DNA of 39,029 nucleotides from Pleurotus djamor (Eukaryota; Basidiomycota; Agaricomycetes; Agaricales; Pleurotaceae), in assembly GCA_029747585.1 (NCBI GenBank), contig JAPEVF010000424.1, positions 1 to 39,029 of the forward strand. Direction: 5' to 3'. Positions 20,638 through 32,415 of the stretch are shown in pieces. The notes under the pieces were generated by a model. That model searched no databases and had not been told where the DNA came from. It worked only from the letters and a program-made list of their open reading frames with translations. Position 1 is the stretch's first letter. Each line of letters starts with the position of its first letter. The translations under genes were made by a program, and so were the position numbers.

Positions 20638-21928
20638 ATGACTACTATTCGATATCAAGTCCCAAACCTCTTCTCCCTCCTTGGTGAGGATCCTACCAAG
20701 GAATTCATCCACCCACACTATGAAGCTCTGGACACTTGGTTCAACGCCTGGATGGCCACTCAAGAAATCTCCCCCATCACGAAGAAGGTACGTCGTTGGG
20801 CTGGTTCTCATGTATCCTGCGTACTCACCCCACCTTGGAAAACATAGCGTTGGCTTGCAGTTAAAATGCCTTCGTTGGCCTCACTCACAAACCCCCACAT
20901 GACTCTGGAACAGCTGCAAGTTGTCTTGGAGTACATGGTTATGTCTTTAGCTATGGAGGACCTCACGTACGTTTCCGCCAAGTCGCGATGAACCTAGCTG
21001 ACTATCTTGCCCGCCCTAGAGACTCCGCCTCCAGTAAAGATGCCGACAAATGGGCCCGCTTCTTCAGCCAGATGCTTCGAGAGCCTGGAACGGCTGATGA
21101 AGAACTAATCAAGGATGAACCAATGGCCAAGATTGTTAATGAGTAAGTTGTTTCCCTTTACCACCCACTTTCTTCATCAATTCCGTCAATATGCTCATTG
21201 ACTGCTATTTCCGGTTAAATAGGTTAAGCAAGCGCGTTATGAAGAGCTTGGGGCCTTTCTACGCTAAGCCGTTTATAATGAGCAATGATGCGCTCGTGCG
21301 TGGCATGACAAGAGAATCGGCGGATCGCGAGGTTCAACCCTCTGAAGCCACCACCTCGTCCGTCGGTTCATACATTGAAACGCGGCGAACCACCATTGGA
21401 GTAGAGCCAATTCTCGTCATGTTCCGTTGGGCAAGCAAGATCGATCTCCCTGACAATGTGCTCGACTCCCCTTTAGTGAAAGGACTCGCTAATGCAGCGA
21501 TCGAAATGGTGTTCCTAGCCAACGTAAGCACTTCCCCTTCCAGTCGAACGCAACCACTGAGCTTCTGAGCTTATTTCTAGGATATCTATTCATACAAGAA
21601 AGAACTGATTGCGAATGCGGCTCAGCACAACGTCATATCAGTGATAATGTCTGACCCGTCGGTCCGTTCTTCTGATCTGCAGGGAGCTTTCGACTATGCC
21701 GCGGGAGTTTTCAAGGCCTCGCGTCAGAAGTTCGATGCCTTGCTGACGGAACTCCATACCACCGATATGTGGTTCGCCCATCGGGAAGATTTACAGAAGT
21801 ATGCCGATAACATGATGCATTGGGCAGTGGGCAACGTGAGTTGGAGCGTCATCACACCTCGCTATCGTGTCTTCGACACTCCGGAGTCCAAGTCGAGCGC
21901 GATAGTCGAATTTAAGATCAACTATTAA
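20638..21928 (+). CDS. Sesquiterpene synthase (class I terpene cyclase)
   Basis: Predicted to cyclise a prenyl diphosphate, most likely farnesyl diphosphate, in the cytosol. Exons 20638-20787, 20848-20966, 21020-21142, 21223-21523, 21581-21928; 346 aa, normal for basidiomycete sesquiterpene synthases. Seen: an N-terminal NPHYE-like region (HPHYEALDTWFNAW), the NSE metal triad NDIYSYKKE (Asn231, Ser235, Glu239), the pyrophosphate-sensor region RRTTIGVEP and the C-terminal WSVITPRY, which carries the conserved RY pair. The first metal motif, normally D(D/E/N)xxD, reads EDLTD (Glu87, Asp88, Asp91), spanning the exon 2/3 junction. That substitution of the lead Asp may change metal binding or product, or the motif may be used in shifted register. 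Product cannot be predicted. Flanked by CTK2 and NCA2 rather than P450s, so not in an obvious cluster. Confidence 0.9.
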
Positions 21929-22242
21929 ATGTTAAATAGTCACGATAAATCTCTGCTAATCTCGGTACAAGCATTGTAATCTAACTGCTACTATTGTAAC
22001 ATGTACATGCCAATCATACACCGTACCTCGGTCACCTAACTGACTTCCTTTGCCTCCGTGCAGGCCTGATGCTGTTTGCCTCATGTTGTCTGCTTCCCGG
22101 GGCCTGAGGCCTGAGGCCTTGAGGTAGCAAGGGACCCAAACGGCCCACCGCAACAGGCAACAACGCCGCCATTTATCTGATTTTATCCTCAAACATACTC
22201 GATGGGTATCTGATCTAAGGTACACTGTGAAAGCGCAAAATT
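21929..22242. other. Convergent spacer, terpene synthase / NCA2
   Basis: 314 bp between the stop codons of two convergent genes; 3' UTR sequence expected. Includes a short GGCCTGAGGCCTGAGGCCTTGAGG direct repeat near 22100-22123. Nothing else is seen. Confidence 0.5.
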
Positions 22243-24499
22243 TCACGCGCCCTGTTTGTGCCAACCAAGGGAAGCCCCCCAGCACCTCCACATTCGATCT
22301 AAGACTCTCAACTTATCGGCCCGACTCAAGCTCGGATTCTCCAAGTCCGCAACATCTTCCAGAAATCCCTCCCTTAATCCACCAGTACCATTGTCAAAGA
22401 CATCCTCAGCTTCGTTGGTTTTCTCTTCACCAGCTCGGTCTTGAGAATCTCGAACAGGGGACGGAGCGTCTTCGCTAGGTCGAAAGCCTGATTGAGCGGG
22501 AAGGCATTCATAGGCGAACTCCCGTAGTTGGTTGACCGAGAGAAGAAGTAAACCCTGAGTGAGTGGCGTCAATTGGTTATTCGGTGTTGATGTGGTGAGC
22601 AACTTTTCGATGCGCCTAGGAAGTCGTCAGGGGAGCGGAATCATTGGGCCCTGAGGGCAGAGTGGAACACACCTCACGACGCGGAAGATTCCTTCTCTCC
22701 TTTGTCTGCCACCGAAGCGGCCTTCCCCTTTATTCCCAGTAATCCGCAATACACCACCAACAAACGTACGGCGCAGGTAGCCACCGAACACATAGACAAT
22801 GGCGAGCGCAGGGGCCACACCGACGAAAGCAAATGTAAGTTCTTGAGATCTAATCAACTTGTCAATCCCCGTCAATGCTTGGTCGACATCGACCTGTAAC
22901 GCAAGGCATAAATGAATTTGATGAAGGGTGGTCGATTAGGAAGGACTCAGGAAGGACTTTACCTTGGTTTTTTGAACTTGAATAAATACACTTCGTATCA
23001 AAGATCCAAACAAGGCCGACTTGACGGGGCGTTTGATGCCTTCTTCGTAGATCTCAGCAATGGGAGTGAGATCCCCCATACCAACTCGTTCTCGTAGTGT
23101 TTCAAGTTGAGATGTTGTATATCCAAGTTCCTCCTGTGCAAGAGCTATCGCCATCCTTTGAAGAGACTAAAACACGACTTTGAGCATAAGACGTTGACAA
23201 ATATCCGATGACAAACCTCCATGTCGGCCTTGACACCTTCGGCTCGGACTATAATGCCCCGTTCGTCGTCCCCACCCGACTTGACGGTCCTAAGTATGTC
23301 GTTGATCGGGTCTAGCACCCAACCTCTCAAAAAGCCTTGCATCGTATCGATCGCGTCTTGATAGAGTTCGTAAAGGTTGCTACGACGATTATACAACGTT
23401 CGGACAGCCAGCCAGGCCAGAGGTGGTAGCAAAACAAGTTTGGGCCATATCCTCGTCAGTCTCGAGGGGCGGAAAAGTGAGGCCGAGTGTAAAGCGTCCA
23501 AGTGTGATGCTTTATGAGTGGGGAAAGTGGATGTAACGAATTCGTTGAGCAGAAGTAAAGGAGGAGCATCCGATGGGGTTTTGCGGTCAGTTAGCGTATC
23601 ATTCTCGAGATTCGCAAGAAACGAGGCCAATCTCTCTCTCATTTGTGGGCCTGAGGACAGTAATGCCGCCTCAAGGTCGTTTCGGCGCTGGGCAAGGGAT
23701 CCAAGCGACTCAGCCCGTTGATTGCGAATTTTCCGCAAGCGAACGCGTTTGTAATGGCATTCCTGTTCAGTCAACCGAAGTGGAATCGTGAAGATACGAT
23801 ATATGTCCGCGATGATGTGGTTCAACCGTGCCCACGCAGACGAGACGGCCTGCTGCAAGTCTGGTGAAGACGATCTGGCTTCTACGAGTGCACGCAAGGG
23901 GGACACTCCAGAGAAGTTGAACGAAGCCTTTTGGTGGTTGAGATGTGGGAATAATGAGATCAAGGCTGGTGTAGGTTGGTTGAACCCTGGATGTGGAGAG
24001 AGGAATAGCGACGACGCTGTGACATTCCGCGTCCTCACGGCATGTCCGACATACTGAATGGTGTCTGCTATTCTTTTCGGTAAAGCTGTAATCAGAGCTT
24101 CGTCAGCACGAAAGGACAAAAGACTTGGAAGAAAACACCGATGATGCACGCACTTTGAAGTAAGTACCAAGCGACGTTGGCCTTGGAACGCTCGACATTT
24201 GCCCACCACTCCGACTCGGATTCCGCCATACCAGCTTCTTCCATCAAAGTATCCAGAGTCTCTGCGTACACATTCATAACCAGCCTGGCTGTAATTGCAT
24301 CCACTACCGCTTGTCGCTCAGTCTCCGTCTCTGATATTGAACCAGGTGATTCCAGCAGAGGAATGACATCCTGGACGGACGGAAGGGATTTCGAGAGTAG
24401 TAGAGCATGCAGAGCCTGGTTTTCTGTCGAGAATGATTGTGGTTGAGGAGGAAGCCGCACTTGAAGGCCCTTGATGTGATTTTGTCCGAAGCTGACCAT
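22243..24499 (-). CDS. NCA2: Nuclear control of ATPase protein 2 (NCA2-like)
   Basis: Mitochondrial membrane protein family named for yeast Nca2, which affects expression of the mitochondrial ATP6/ATP8 transcripts. Five exons, minus strand: 24499-24154, 24085-23217, 23166-22963, 22893-22673, 22615-22243; 670 aa. Seen: the TLPKRIADTIQYV junction between exons 1 and 2, a basic coiled segment ECHYKRVRLRKIRNQRAESLG, a hydrophobic helix LVLLPPLAWLAVRTLYNRR, then the family signature region SLQRMAIALAQEELGYT, IAEIYEEGIKRPVKSALFGSLIRSVFIQVQKTKVDVDQAL, and a second membrane helix FAFVGVAPALAIVYVFGGYL. This matches the two-helix layout of NCA2. The start MVSFGQNH is the first ATG after a stop-free stretch and suits exon 1. 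The next gene upstream is co-directional, 128 bp away. Confidence 0.92.
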
Positions 24500-24627
24500 G
24501 GTTGAACGGAACGAGAATGACGTCACTTCAGCCACCAAGTTAAGTACGAAAAAGTACATAGAGTAGTATGGGCTTATGGTAGGCGAATATGTGGATAATA
24601 TATGTATCTGCGGAACCAATAATGTGA

Positions 24628-25203
24628 CTACAAAGCGTCGTTCGACTGCTCAACCACCGCTTCAGTACCATCTGCGGTCGCAGGGTCTGCCAGGTTCTCA
24701 ACCTCCACATCTTGCGTGACGATGGGCTCTGGCTCCTTCGGAGGCATCGGTGCAACGTCCGTTTCATACATTGTACCACCATTATCACCATAGCTTCTCA
24801 CATATGTGGGCTCGTCTCCTTCTTCGCTAGTCTTCGTCGACCTCTCCATCAACATTGCGAGAGGGGGAGATTTCTTCTTCATCGCCCTCGCCGCAAGGCG
24901 TCTCTTCTGCATCAACCCAGCCTTCCTATCCTCCTCCCACATCCGCAGCCTCAGTTCCGCAATCTTAGCTTCATGGACAAGCGCGATAGGGAGATGTCGA
25001 TTATCGGTTTTCAGCAATGGACAATGTACCTGGGCGTGTCCCGGGACCGTGCCAAAACCACCCAACGCTCGGAAGAAGAGGAGTAGACAGATGTAGAAGA
25101 GAAATGTGCGAAGGCGGGTCCACGATAGATTGTTTTTGGAATAGACAGCTTGGTATAGTTGTCGGCGAAGGGGGAATCCAAGTCTGATGATAGAAGTGAC
25201 CAT
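24628..25203 (-). CDS. Hypothetical single-pass membrane protein, intronless
   Basis: I do not recognise this 191-aa protein. Single exon, which is unusual among its neighbours. Seen: a basic N-terminus (two Arg clusters in the first 35 residues), one transmembrane segment at about 36-50 (TFLFYICLLLFFRALGGF), a basic amphipathic stretch at about 80-115 (RLRMWEEDRKAGLMQKRRLA, then AARAMKKK) and an acidic, Pro-rich C-terminal tail that looks disordered. The Arg-rich amphipathic start followed by one helix would suit a mitochondrial inner-membrane protein (inference only). Its ATG sits 128 bp upstream of the NCA2 gene on the same strand after the stop. No paralogue is visible in the window. Confidence 0.6.
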   Translation of the reverse strand: MVTSIIRLGFPLRRQLYQAVYSKNNLSWTRLRTFLFYICLLLFFRALGGFGTVPGHAQVHCPLLKTDNRHLPIALVHEAKIAELRLRMWEEDRKAGLMQKRRLAARAMKKKSPPLAMLMERSTKTSEEGDEPTYVRSYGDNGGTMYETDVAPMPPKEPEPIVTQDVEVENLADPATADGTEAVVEQSNDAL

Positions 25204-25482
25204 GGCGGGTCGATGGTTCCTTGTCGCCCAACGGAAAAAGACGAGGTCGACTTTGCTCCTCGTTGGGCGGTTGGATTACAAAGGCGAGCGTGTCTCAGAT
25301 GTGTAGCAAGCCTGAGGAAACGATGATGAAAAGGCGATAGTAATAGCCTGGCCGTGGTAGCGCGTAACGGGCGAGACGATCAGGCTGTCGTTGCGATAGT
25401 GTTTGGTTGGAGTGGGTCGTAGGGTGGTAGGAGAGGAATGAGAAAAGGTAGCTGGCTCTATTGGTGCTCTAGGAGATCATCA

Positions 25483-26962
25483 TTACCAGTCAGGCGGTGG
25501 CGGCGGGAGAGTCACATGTTCAGCGGATAGATCGAGGGATCTTCGACTGAGTTCAGTCTCCACTTCCCTCGAGAAAAGAGCAACGGCATGAGCAAGAACC
25601 GAGTCGTCACAGAGGAGACGACCCATGAACGCGTTGCCCGGGTAGGGTCCCAAATGGTGAGCGATATTGCCCTTGACGAGGTTGGGTACAGATTTGATAT
25701 GGCACTGCTCATCTTCGGTATTGTCATTCCCTGAAAAACCCTGAGTGAGCCACCAAAGTGAAGGGTCTGGTAATGGCGGAACCAACCAGGGCATCCAACA
25801 GTGGTTCCGTTCCTCATGACGTGGATCTCACCCTTGAGATGCTGCAAACATGACGTTGTGTCAGGGGGGTGTAATTTGAAAATATCGCGTTACACACCAT
25901 GTAGCCAAGGAATCGGCCGGGGACGATCGGGACTACATCTCTACCATGATTAATGCGTTTGAACTGGGGTAACTTTGGGAGAGAGGTTAGATCAAATAGA
26001 ACCATATAGGTGGCAAGTTCAAGTTTACCTTCGATTCGAAGAACTTGACGAACGCTTCATTACCAAACCGAGGAGCACCGAACGTAATCGTTTTGATCTC
26101 GATGTCACTTGGTAAGTTTAATTTGAAATAGAGCGAATCCAGCGTGGCAAGCGCTCCACCAAGCGAGTGGCCAACCTGGCAGTAAAGCGGTGTGAGATGG
26201 ATATGAGAGGAGCGAATGATTAATGCAACTTACTGTGATGATTAGTTTCGTCCTTCTCTCGTCAAGAAGGCGTTTCACCTCGGCAAGGATCTCAACAGCA
26301 GTTTTTTCATGTACAACTTTGAAGCCATGATGGACTGTGACATCTTCTGGGACGCCAGGAAACAGTGTATCATCTAGACATGTCCGAACGAGTTTGAGAT
26401 CTGTAAGAAGAGCCGATCTAAGGGTAATGTGTCTCGATTGTCAGTCACTGATTCCACTCAGGATTGGAAGGAATGGCTTGGGACGAACATTTCGAAAGGA
26501 TCGGTGCCTTGGTGAACAACGACAACAGCATCCCGTTTCGGCCAATAACCCACATAATCTGATTGATCGAGACGAATTGAATGACTGCTATTTCAAGGTA
26601 TCGAAGAAACCAGTAACATACAGAATTGGATCGTACCACCGTTTCCACCGACCAGGGTTGGTATGAAGTCCGCATTCTGATCGCACGAACCTGATGGGTG
26701 GCATGAGAGCGGTAAAGATAGCAAAGAAGATAGGAAACATACGACCACAGCTCCAATCACGAATGAGATCTTGGCCACAGTATGCAGCTTTCGCAAAAAA
26801 GCTGAAAGGCGCGAAGCTGGATACTTGAGCGCTCTGAAGTGGGGTAACGGCGGTGATGGTGTTGGGAGGCTCTAAATTGAATGTGCGTGATGTCGGTGCA
26901 GCGGTAACGAGGGCCAATACTCCATAGAGCACGAAGGCAAGAACGGCGCGGGGGACGGCCAT
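25483..26962 (-). CDS. Secreted class 3 lipase
   Basis: Predicted extracellular triacylglycerol lipase or feruloyl-esterase-like enzyme of the Rhizomucor lipase family (PF01764, alpha/beta hydrolase). Eight exons, minus strand: 26962-26743, 26690-26622, 26558-26489, 26417-26234, 26175-26029, 25972-25898, 25841-25787, 25730-25483; 355 aa. Seen: signal peptide (VLAFVLYGVLALVTAAP), the oxyanion strand VVVVHQGTDP, nucleophile elbow TVGHSLGGALA with Ser185, FGAPRFGN, catalytic Asp in NHGRDVVP (Asp242) and His in NIAHHLGPY (His298/299). Cys pairs in DWSCGRSCDQN and GCP...EQC fit disulfides. The tail is short and Pro-rich. A TATA box lies 47 bp upstream of the ATG. Catalytic residues are all present, so it is probably active. 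Confidence 0.93.
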
Positions 26963-27008
26963 AGTAAACAGAGTGGTCGACCGCTGTTTGTTCCCCCCAA
27001 AAGCGAGA

Positions 27009-27015
27009 TTTTATA
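27009..27015 (-). promoter_or_regulatory. TATA box of the lipase gene
   Basis: Minus-strand TATAAAA, 47 bp before the ATG at 26962, consistent with a short 5' UTR. Confidence 0.55.
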
Positions 27016-27248
27016 TGTCTCCATCCTTTGGGGTTCTTCGAAGCGGAATGGGTACCCCGCATCACCCTCATGGTTCACTGGTCAAGTGTCTGCGGTAAAG
27101 TATGGGGAAGGTCAGGGTTGCATGGTCCCATTGTGTTTGAAGATGGACCTGTTCGCGTGGTCACCAAGCCACTCTTCAGGGGCCTAAAAGGATGATGATC
27201 GTCTTCGACAGTCAAAGTAAGATTGTTCAGTCACAAGCAACTGTTCCC

Positions 27249-27262
27249 GGGGGGGGGGGGGG
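27249..27262 (+). repeat. G14 homopolymer
   Basis: Fourteen consecutive G residues preceded by CCC. Its length is probably unreliable in the assembly. It lies outside any gene I can support. Confidence 0.8.
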
Positions 27263-28684
27263 TGTCTGTGGCGAATAATGCAAAAGCTCGCATCGTTGAT
27301 GTCAGACTGCGATCTCGCCAGACATCTCTTGCGGTTCTTGAATATCATGGGCGATCGAAGGACTCGAAGAGAGCATAGAGGTAGCTCGATCTTGACGACG
27401 ACGCAATCACTCAAAATAGAAAGCCTGAAGGAATGGGCGATGAGTGCATATCATGTAATCGGATAGATAAGACATACTTCTCTCACAGCAAGTAATATTT
27501 TTGAGCAAAAGAGGCTTCTTTTTCATCGGAAGAGCTTCACGGGAGTGCCAGCAGCATGTACGACACGAAAAACGAGTCCCTGTGCCCAGCACGGTCGATT
27601 AACGCACCACGTTCGCAAGGATGTTCGAGTTCCTATCGGTGAAGCAGATGGGCATGCATCTATCTTGGAAAACGGACTGCGCTGCGACGCGCCCGAGTCA
27701 ATATTCGCGTCATTGAGGGGCATTGAACGCATGCGCTACGCCAAAAGTTCATACACCAGAAGACGACCTTTGCACGGAGTTTCAAGAATCGATGGGGCAT
27801 CGCGTGGTCGTTTCCGATATGCGGACGAGTCCGAGCCAGAAATGACGTCAAAATAAACAAATAGACTGAGCCAGGAGCTTGCAGGAGGACGGTAATAGCA
27901 TGTGCGAAGTCTTCAAGTTGCTCGGAGTTGCATCCGCGCCCTCTTTCTTGCCTTCCACCATCATCCCGGTCTCCCAGCCTAACCTCCCGAGCCCGTCTTT
28001 CCCGCCCACATACTCATCTCCCATTCTGATAATACACGCTAGGATAGGCGTCGTTATACGCGAGCATGCGTACGCGTCTTCTCCAAGTTGTCAAGGTAGG
28101 TTCACCGTTCCATTGCCTATATGCGCTCGAAGCTTCACTTCTGAGATCTGAGAGGCTAGACAGATCTGTTACAAGCGCAGAGGAGAAATGAGCGAGGAAC
28201 TTGATGTGTTGCTGCCTTGTGTGTCTGTTACCAGGACTGGTGAGGTTTCCTGACAACTCCGGTAGGTACCTGGGCTGCTATCAGGCTCAATCTTGACTTG
28301 ACATCCAGTTCCCTTGCCACAAGCCCTACACAGCACTTTCCGGTCAACCTGGATATCCTTGATCAAAGTTGACACGGACAGCTCGGACACCGTGTCTCTG
28401 TGAGACGAGGTCCATGAGTCGGGGTTGCCTCGGCCAACAAGTCACGTCGCTGTCAGAGGTTCTGGCCTTGTACAAGATGGGTGCAAAAGAGTGGGTCGAT
28501 TTATTGCATGAAGCAACGGGCCGCGTTCAGATAAACTCGGTGGGACGAGAGACCGGTTGTGTGGAGGCGACGATCGACCGAATTTGCGGCGTGATGTCAT
28601 GCAAGAGCTTGCATTTCAAACAAACAATATGAAATTGTCTCCATCGACGACTCAAGGCTCTGAAAGCGTCGCCCGTTGCCATTT

Positions 28685-28691
28685 TATATAA
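28685..28691 (+). promoter_or_regulatory. TATA box of the Zn2Cys6 factor gene
   Basis: TATATAA 51 bp upstream of the ATG at 28736. Supports this ATG as the real start. Confidence 0.6.
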
Positions 28692-28735
28692 ATTCTCTGC
28701 TCTCCGAGGTCGAATTCCATGCCCAACGCCTCTCT

Positions 28736-30851
28736 ATGTCGTCGTCGCGCCATCTCCTGAACCAAGTCCAAATCCACCACGCTCGCGGAGAACATCAACA
28801 TCAGGACCCTGCCACTGCACCCGCGACCGGCCTACTTCCTCAGCCATACCAGCCTCATATCCAAGGGGGATACTCGGCGGCCTATGCGGTACCCGAACAT
28901 TACCAGCCTAGACAAGCCCATCCCCATATCATAGCCCTCGACTCCGTAGAACCGCCGGTTCTTCCTTCCGATTACAGGACTAGCAACCTTTCGACGCTTG
29001 CCGATCTCTCTAGCGAGCTTGGCCATGCAGCTGTTCCCACCTCTGTGTCAGTAGTGTCCCCAGCAACCATACCAACAACAGCAACCACTTCTACGACAAC
29101 AGCCCATGCTACTTCAAAGTCAAAAAAGCGTCGTCCGAAGCCAAAGATTGACCTCGCTCCGGACCAGCCTCCGACTACTCAGGGTAAACCCAGAGAACGC
29201 GTCTTCGTTGCTTGTGTACAGTGGTAAGCTGCTTATCAGTGCGCTACCCCTGTCTTCATGTCTAATCAATGCATATTCTAGTCGCCAACGGAAGACTCGT
29301 TGTGATGGCTCAAAACCTATCTGCCACAATTGTGGTCGTCGTGAAAATGGGGGCATTGACTGCTCCTATGATTCTCAACCCAGACGAAGAGGGCCGGATA
29401 GGGAGCCAGGAGCTCGCCAGAGGTATCTCCAGGATCCATCTCGTCCAAGCCCACCTGCACGTCGTCGACGGGCGCGACCGTACAGTCCATCGCGATCCAA
29501 ACCCCTGGAAAGCGAGGTCCCTGAGCATGAAGTTAGCCAGGGATTAACTCACCCTGGGCCTGTATCTACAACCCCCTTCGTGCAAACCCAAGTTGAGTAC
29601 CCTCAGGACACTTTACGACCCGGTCCACCTGCACTTGTACATGAAGTTATTCATGTACCAGCTCAGCCTCCGCCTGTTTCTGTGGCTCCCTCCGGGCTTG
29701 AGGCTCAGGTCGCGATCATTCCTCCCATGCCGCCGGTCCCGTCTGTCTCTGACGTCATCCGCTTTGGGTCCCCGACAGTTCAGGCGTACACCAGTCCATC
29801 GACCCAACTTGTCTCTCCGTCTACGGACTTTTACGTGCCACCAACCCTTGAGACTACTCATCTCTTTAACGCTCCGTTACAAGTACGTGATCCCTTAGTT
29901 CTGCTTGTCTCTCGCGCCATAACACGGTTTCCCAGGCTGTCGCCTCCACTTCTTCGAGCAATGCGTTGGAGCACCAATCATTCACCTACGGGACCACATA
30001 TGAAGACCGAGAAGAGGACTCTCCGCCACCAAATTTCTATAACATGACTTCCCAGCCTTCGATGCTCTTCAGCAAGCAGATTTGGTGGGACACGCTGCTT
30101 TCTCTCTATCACAGTCCAAGCCCCACCCACCTCCAAATCATCCCATCATCTGAGCGGGAAATTGTCTCTGATCAAATCCTTGCGGATCTCAAGTTCCTCT
30201 TCCGAGCATCAAACTACTGGTTCTCCTTCTTTCATCTTCCTACATTCTTCTCGAAAATCTGCCATCCGACGAGAAGGCAGCAAATCCAGCCTAGTCTCGT
30301 CCTCGGTCTGCTGTGCATCGCAACCGTACGTGGTTTATCATGTTTTCTTACGGCCAAGGTTTGCTTTGCTGAATGTCTTGCGTTATAGTTTTGGCGCTCT
30401 TCCGAAGCGGAGAACGGTGTGCGAGGTCGGCAAAGAGCGCTTTGGTTGAGGGAAGAAGCTCAGAAAGCTCTGGATGCAAGTTGGTTATCCGGTTGGATCG
30501 ATGAATCTCTTGCTCAAGCGGCTTGGGTAAGCCCTCCATGTCCTTCCCCTCGTTATGAGGAATCATCCATTGACAAATCCTCTCAGCTCCTTGCCTTCTT
30601 CGAAATATGTGCTCATCCTGAACACTCGACCGAACGGTCCAACTCCTCGATGATCTATCTGGACAGCTTGATTCGCAGTATGGCTCTAACCTATCTAGAT
30701 GCCGAGGACCCTATCACGTCGCACTTTACACCTGGGGAAGTTCCTAGGGCATTCATTTCCGATCCATCTGGTGCAGAACCGGTACCTATTTACGATCCTT
30801 TCACCTCGGTGTCACCGACAGCTCAATATCCTTACCGTCCTCAACGACCTC

Positions 30852-30892
<41 letters not shown>

Positions 30893-32238
30893 GCAGTATT
30901 CTACGCTCAACCTCCTCATCATCAAGCACCTGCACCTATCCCTGATATTCAATGCGACTGCAATAAACATATATTGAGTGCTTGTTGGGCCGAATCGATG
31001 GAACACGTTCCGCTCTGGGCGTATACTCCAGCTTGGGACAATAATTGGGACGAAGGCCAGATCATGAGGGAGTCTGGAAGGCGGCTCTGTTGGAGTGCCA
31101 TGACACTTGCTGCTGGTCATATGTCGTATACCACTGCCAACAAGCTTCGTACGCTCGACTTGTTCATCACTGATCCTGCGAACGTGAGTAACCACTTTCC
31201 TGTCGACTACGTGCGATGGATCTGACGATCACTCTTTTATATTAGTATGCTATTTTGTTCAACGGGGAATCCATCCTTCGGTCTCCGTACATGCCTCCCT
31301 CCGCAACGAAGGACACTATATGGGCGCTCCATGACCGGATTTACCTCCTCTGGCATAGTTGCATGCGTATGCGTGGAGCCGAGAACGTAAGCAACTCCCA
31401 GAAAGCGCAGTTTGCGATTTCCGCTTGGCTGGAAGCGGATTTTCTCGAACAAGCTCTGAGCAAGCATACGTGTAATTTGGAGAGGGCGTATATTTTCCAA
31501 GGGAGGGAATATCTGTTCAAGTAAGTTTTCAGATGAAATCACCGTGATAAGCCTTCCTCATGCTGCCGAAGTATCAGGATGTGTGTATCGTATGAGTTTT
31601 CTAGGTATATCCCTTTGGTGACGAGGTAAGCATTCCACAATTACTATGCGGCATAGCTAACCCTTTCCTTTTTGTAGCGGTGTTACCGCTTTGTTCAATC
31701 GCAACAAGGCAGAAGAATGGTGTACGTTTTCACTCGCCACTGGTCCTCTCCTGTTGACTCATTGTACCCTCTAGTGAAACATCAAGCCGCCGTGGCACGT
31801 CGAGTGATGGTCGGGCTATCAACAGTGACTGGCCATTCATCGAACTTACTGCTACGGCGACCGTTCTTCGTTTTCTGGTTTATGGGCCAGGTGGCTAGGT
31901 AACCCCCTTTCACGAGCCAGCATTCATGAATGCTGATCTGTTCGCCCGGCAGAGCATTGACGTTATGGGAAAGCGACAATACGCTGACCGCCGCGCTCAT
32001 CAACTGTAAAGCACTTTTGGCACCGATTGATTACCTTACCGCGTTGTGGCCTTGTCCAGGTAAGATCATTACAACAGAATGATCGCTTGATCCCACCTTG
32101 AAATCAATTCCTCTCGTAGAACAAAGGTCGCGCTACGTGCGTCTCCGGGATCGTTTGACAAGCGCGTGTATCAGTGCAGGAGAGGCGCCGCCCCCACCGT
32201 TGGACTTGAGTCTGGATTTCCCAAGGAAATGGCTTTGA
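28736..32238 (+). CDS. Zn2Cys6 transcription factor with fungal-specific domain
   Basis: Predicted nuclear DNA-binding regulator. Eleven exons: 28736-29223, 29282-29882, 29936-30325, 30389-30526, 30587-31183, 31246-31520, 31605-31625, 31678-31721, 31775-31898, 31953-32059, 32120-32238; 967 aa. Seen: a disordered His/Gln/Pro/Thr-rich N-terminus, basic SKKRRPKPK (nuclear targeting), one Zn2Cys6 module with Cys160, 163, 170, 177, 180 and 190 (ACVQCRQRKTRCDG, then CHNC), a long Pro-rich linker, and a fungal-specific transcription factor domain from about residue 400 (FHLPTFFSKICHP, LVLGLLCIAT). A (CAA)14 run encodes Q628-641 inside it. Exon 7 is only 21 nt. The C-terminus LDFPRKWL is common in this basidiomycete group. 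Target genes unknown; the tail-to-tail MFS gene is a candidate. Confidence 0.93.
30851..30892 (+). repeat. (CAA)14 microsatellite coding for polyglutamine
   Basis: Fourteen uninterrupted CAA codons in frame in exon 5 of the Zn2Cys6 factor, giving Q628-Q641. Uninterrupted codon use suggests recent slippage and strain-to-strain length variation. Confidence 0.95.
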
Positions 32239-32415
32239 ACCGTTGTCTTCGTTTTGTGTTTTGTTCATTGATATCGTAGCTATCCCCTTGATGTTTGTTT
32301 TAGTTGGATGGACCAGAATATTTATGTATAACAATCTTCGTCTGATGTACAATGTCCGCTAGCTATGCAGACGCACGACATCGCAACCACCGCTTGGATT
32401 TCTAGCGTAATTCAT

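Larger units (their letters stand above)
26963..28684. other. Gene-poor 1.7 kb with a G14 run
   Basis: Between the lipase start and the next gene. Only short frames are seen (up to 103 codons) without family motifs. It contains the lipase promoter, a run of 14 G (27249-27262), and at its right end the TATA box of the transcription factor. A degraded or lineage-specific gene cannot be excluded. Confidence 0.45.

Noticed and set aside
22100..22123. Short GC-rich direct repeat considered as a mobile-element end or terminator
   Set aside because: Only three imperfect copies of about 8 nt, no flanking target duplication and no associated gene.
23788..24057. 89-codon plus-strand frame
   Set aside because: Antisense of NCA2 exon 2.
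24712..25086. 124-codon plus-strand frame
   Set aside because: Antisense of the intronless membrane protein; composition reflects the coding strand.
27545..27856. 103-codon plus-strand frame
   Set aside because: Opposing frames of similar length overlap and none has a family motif.
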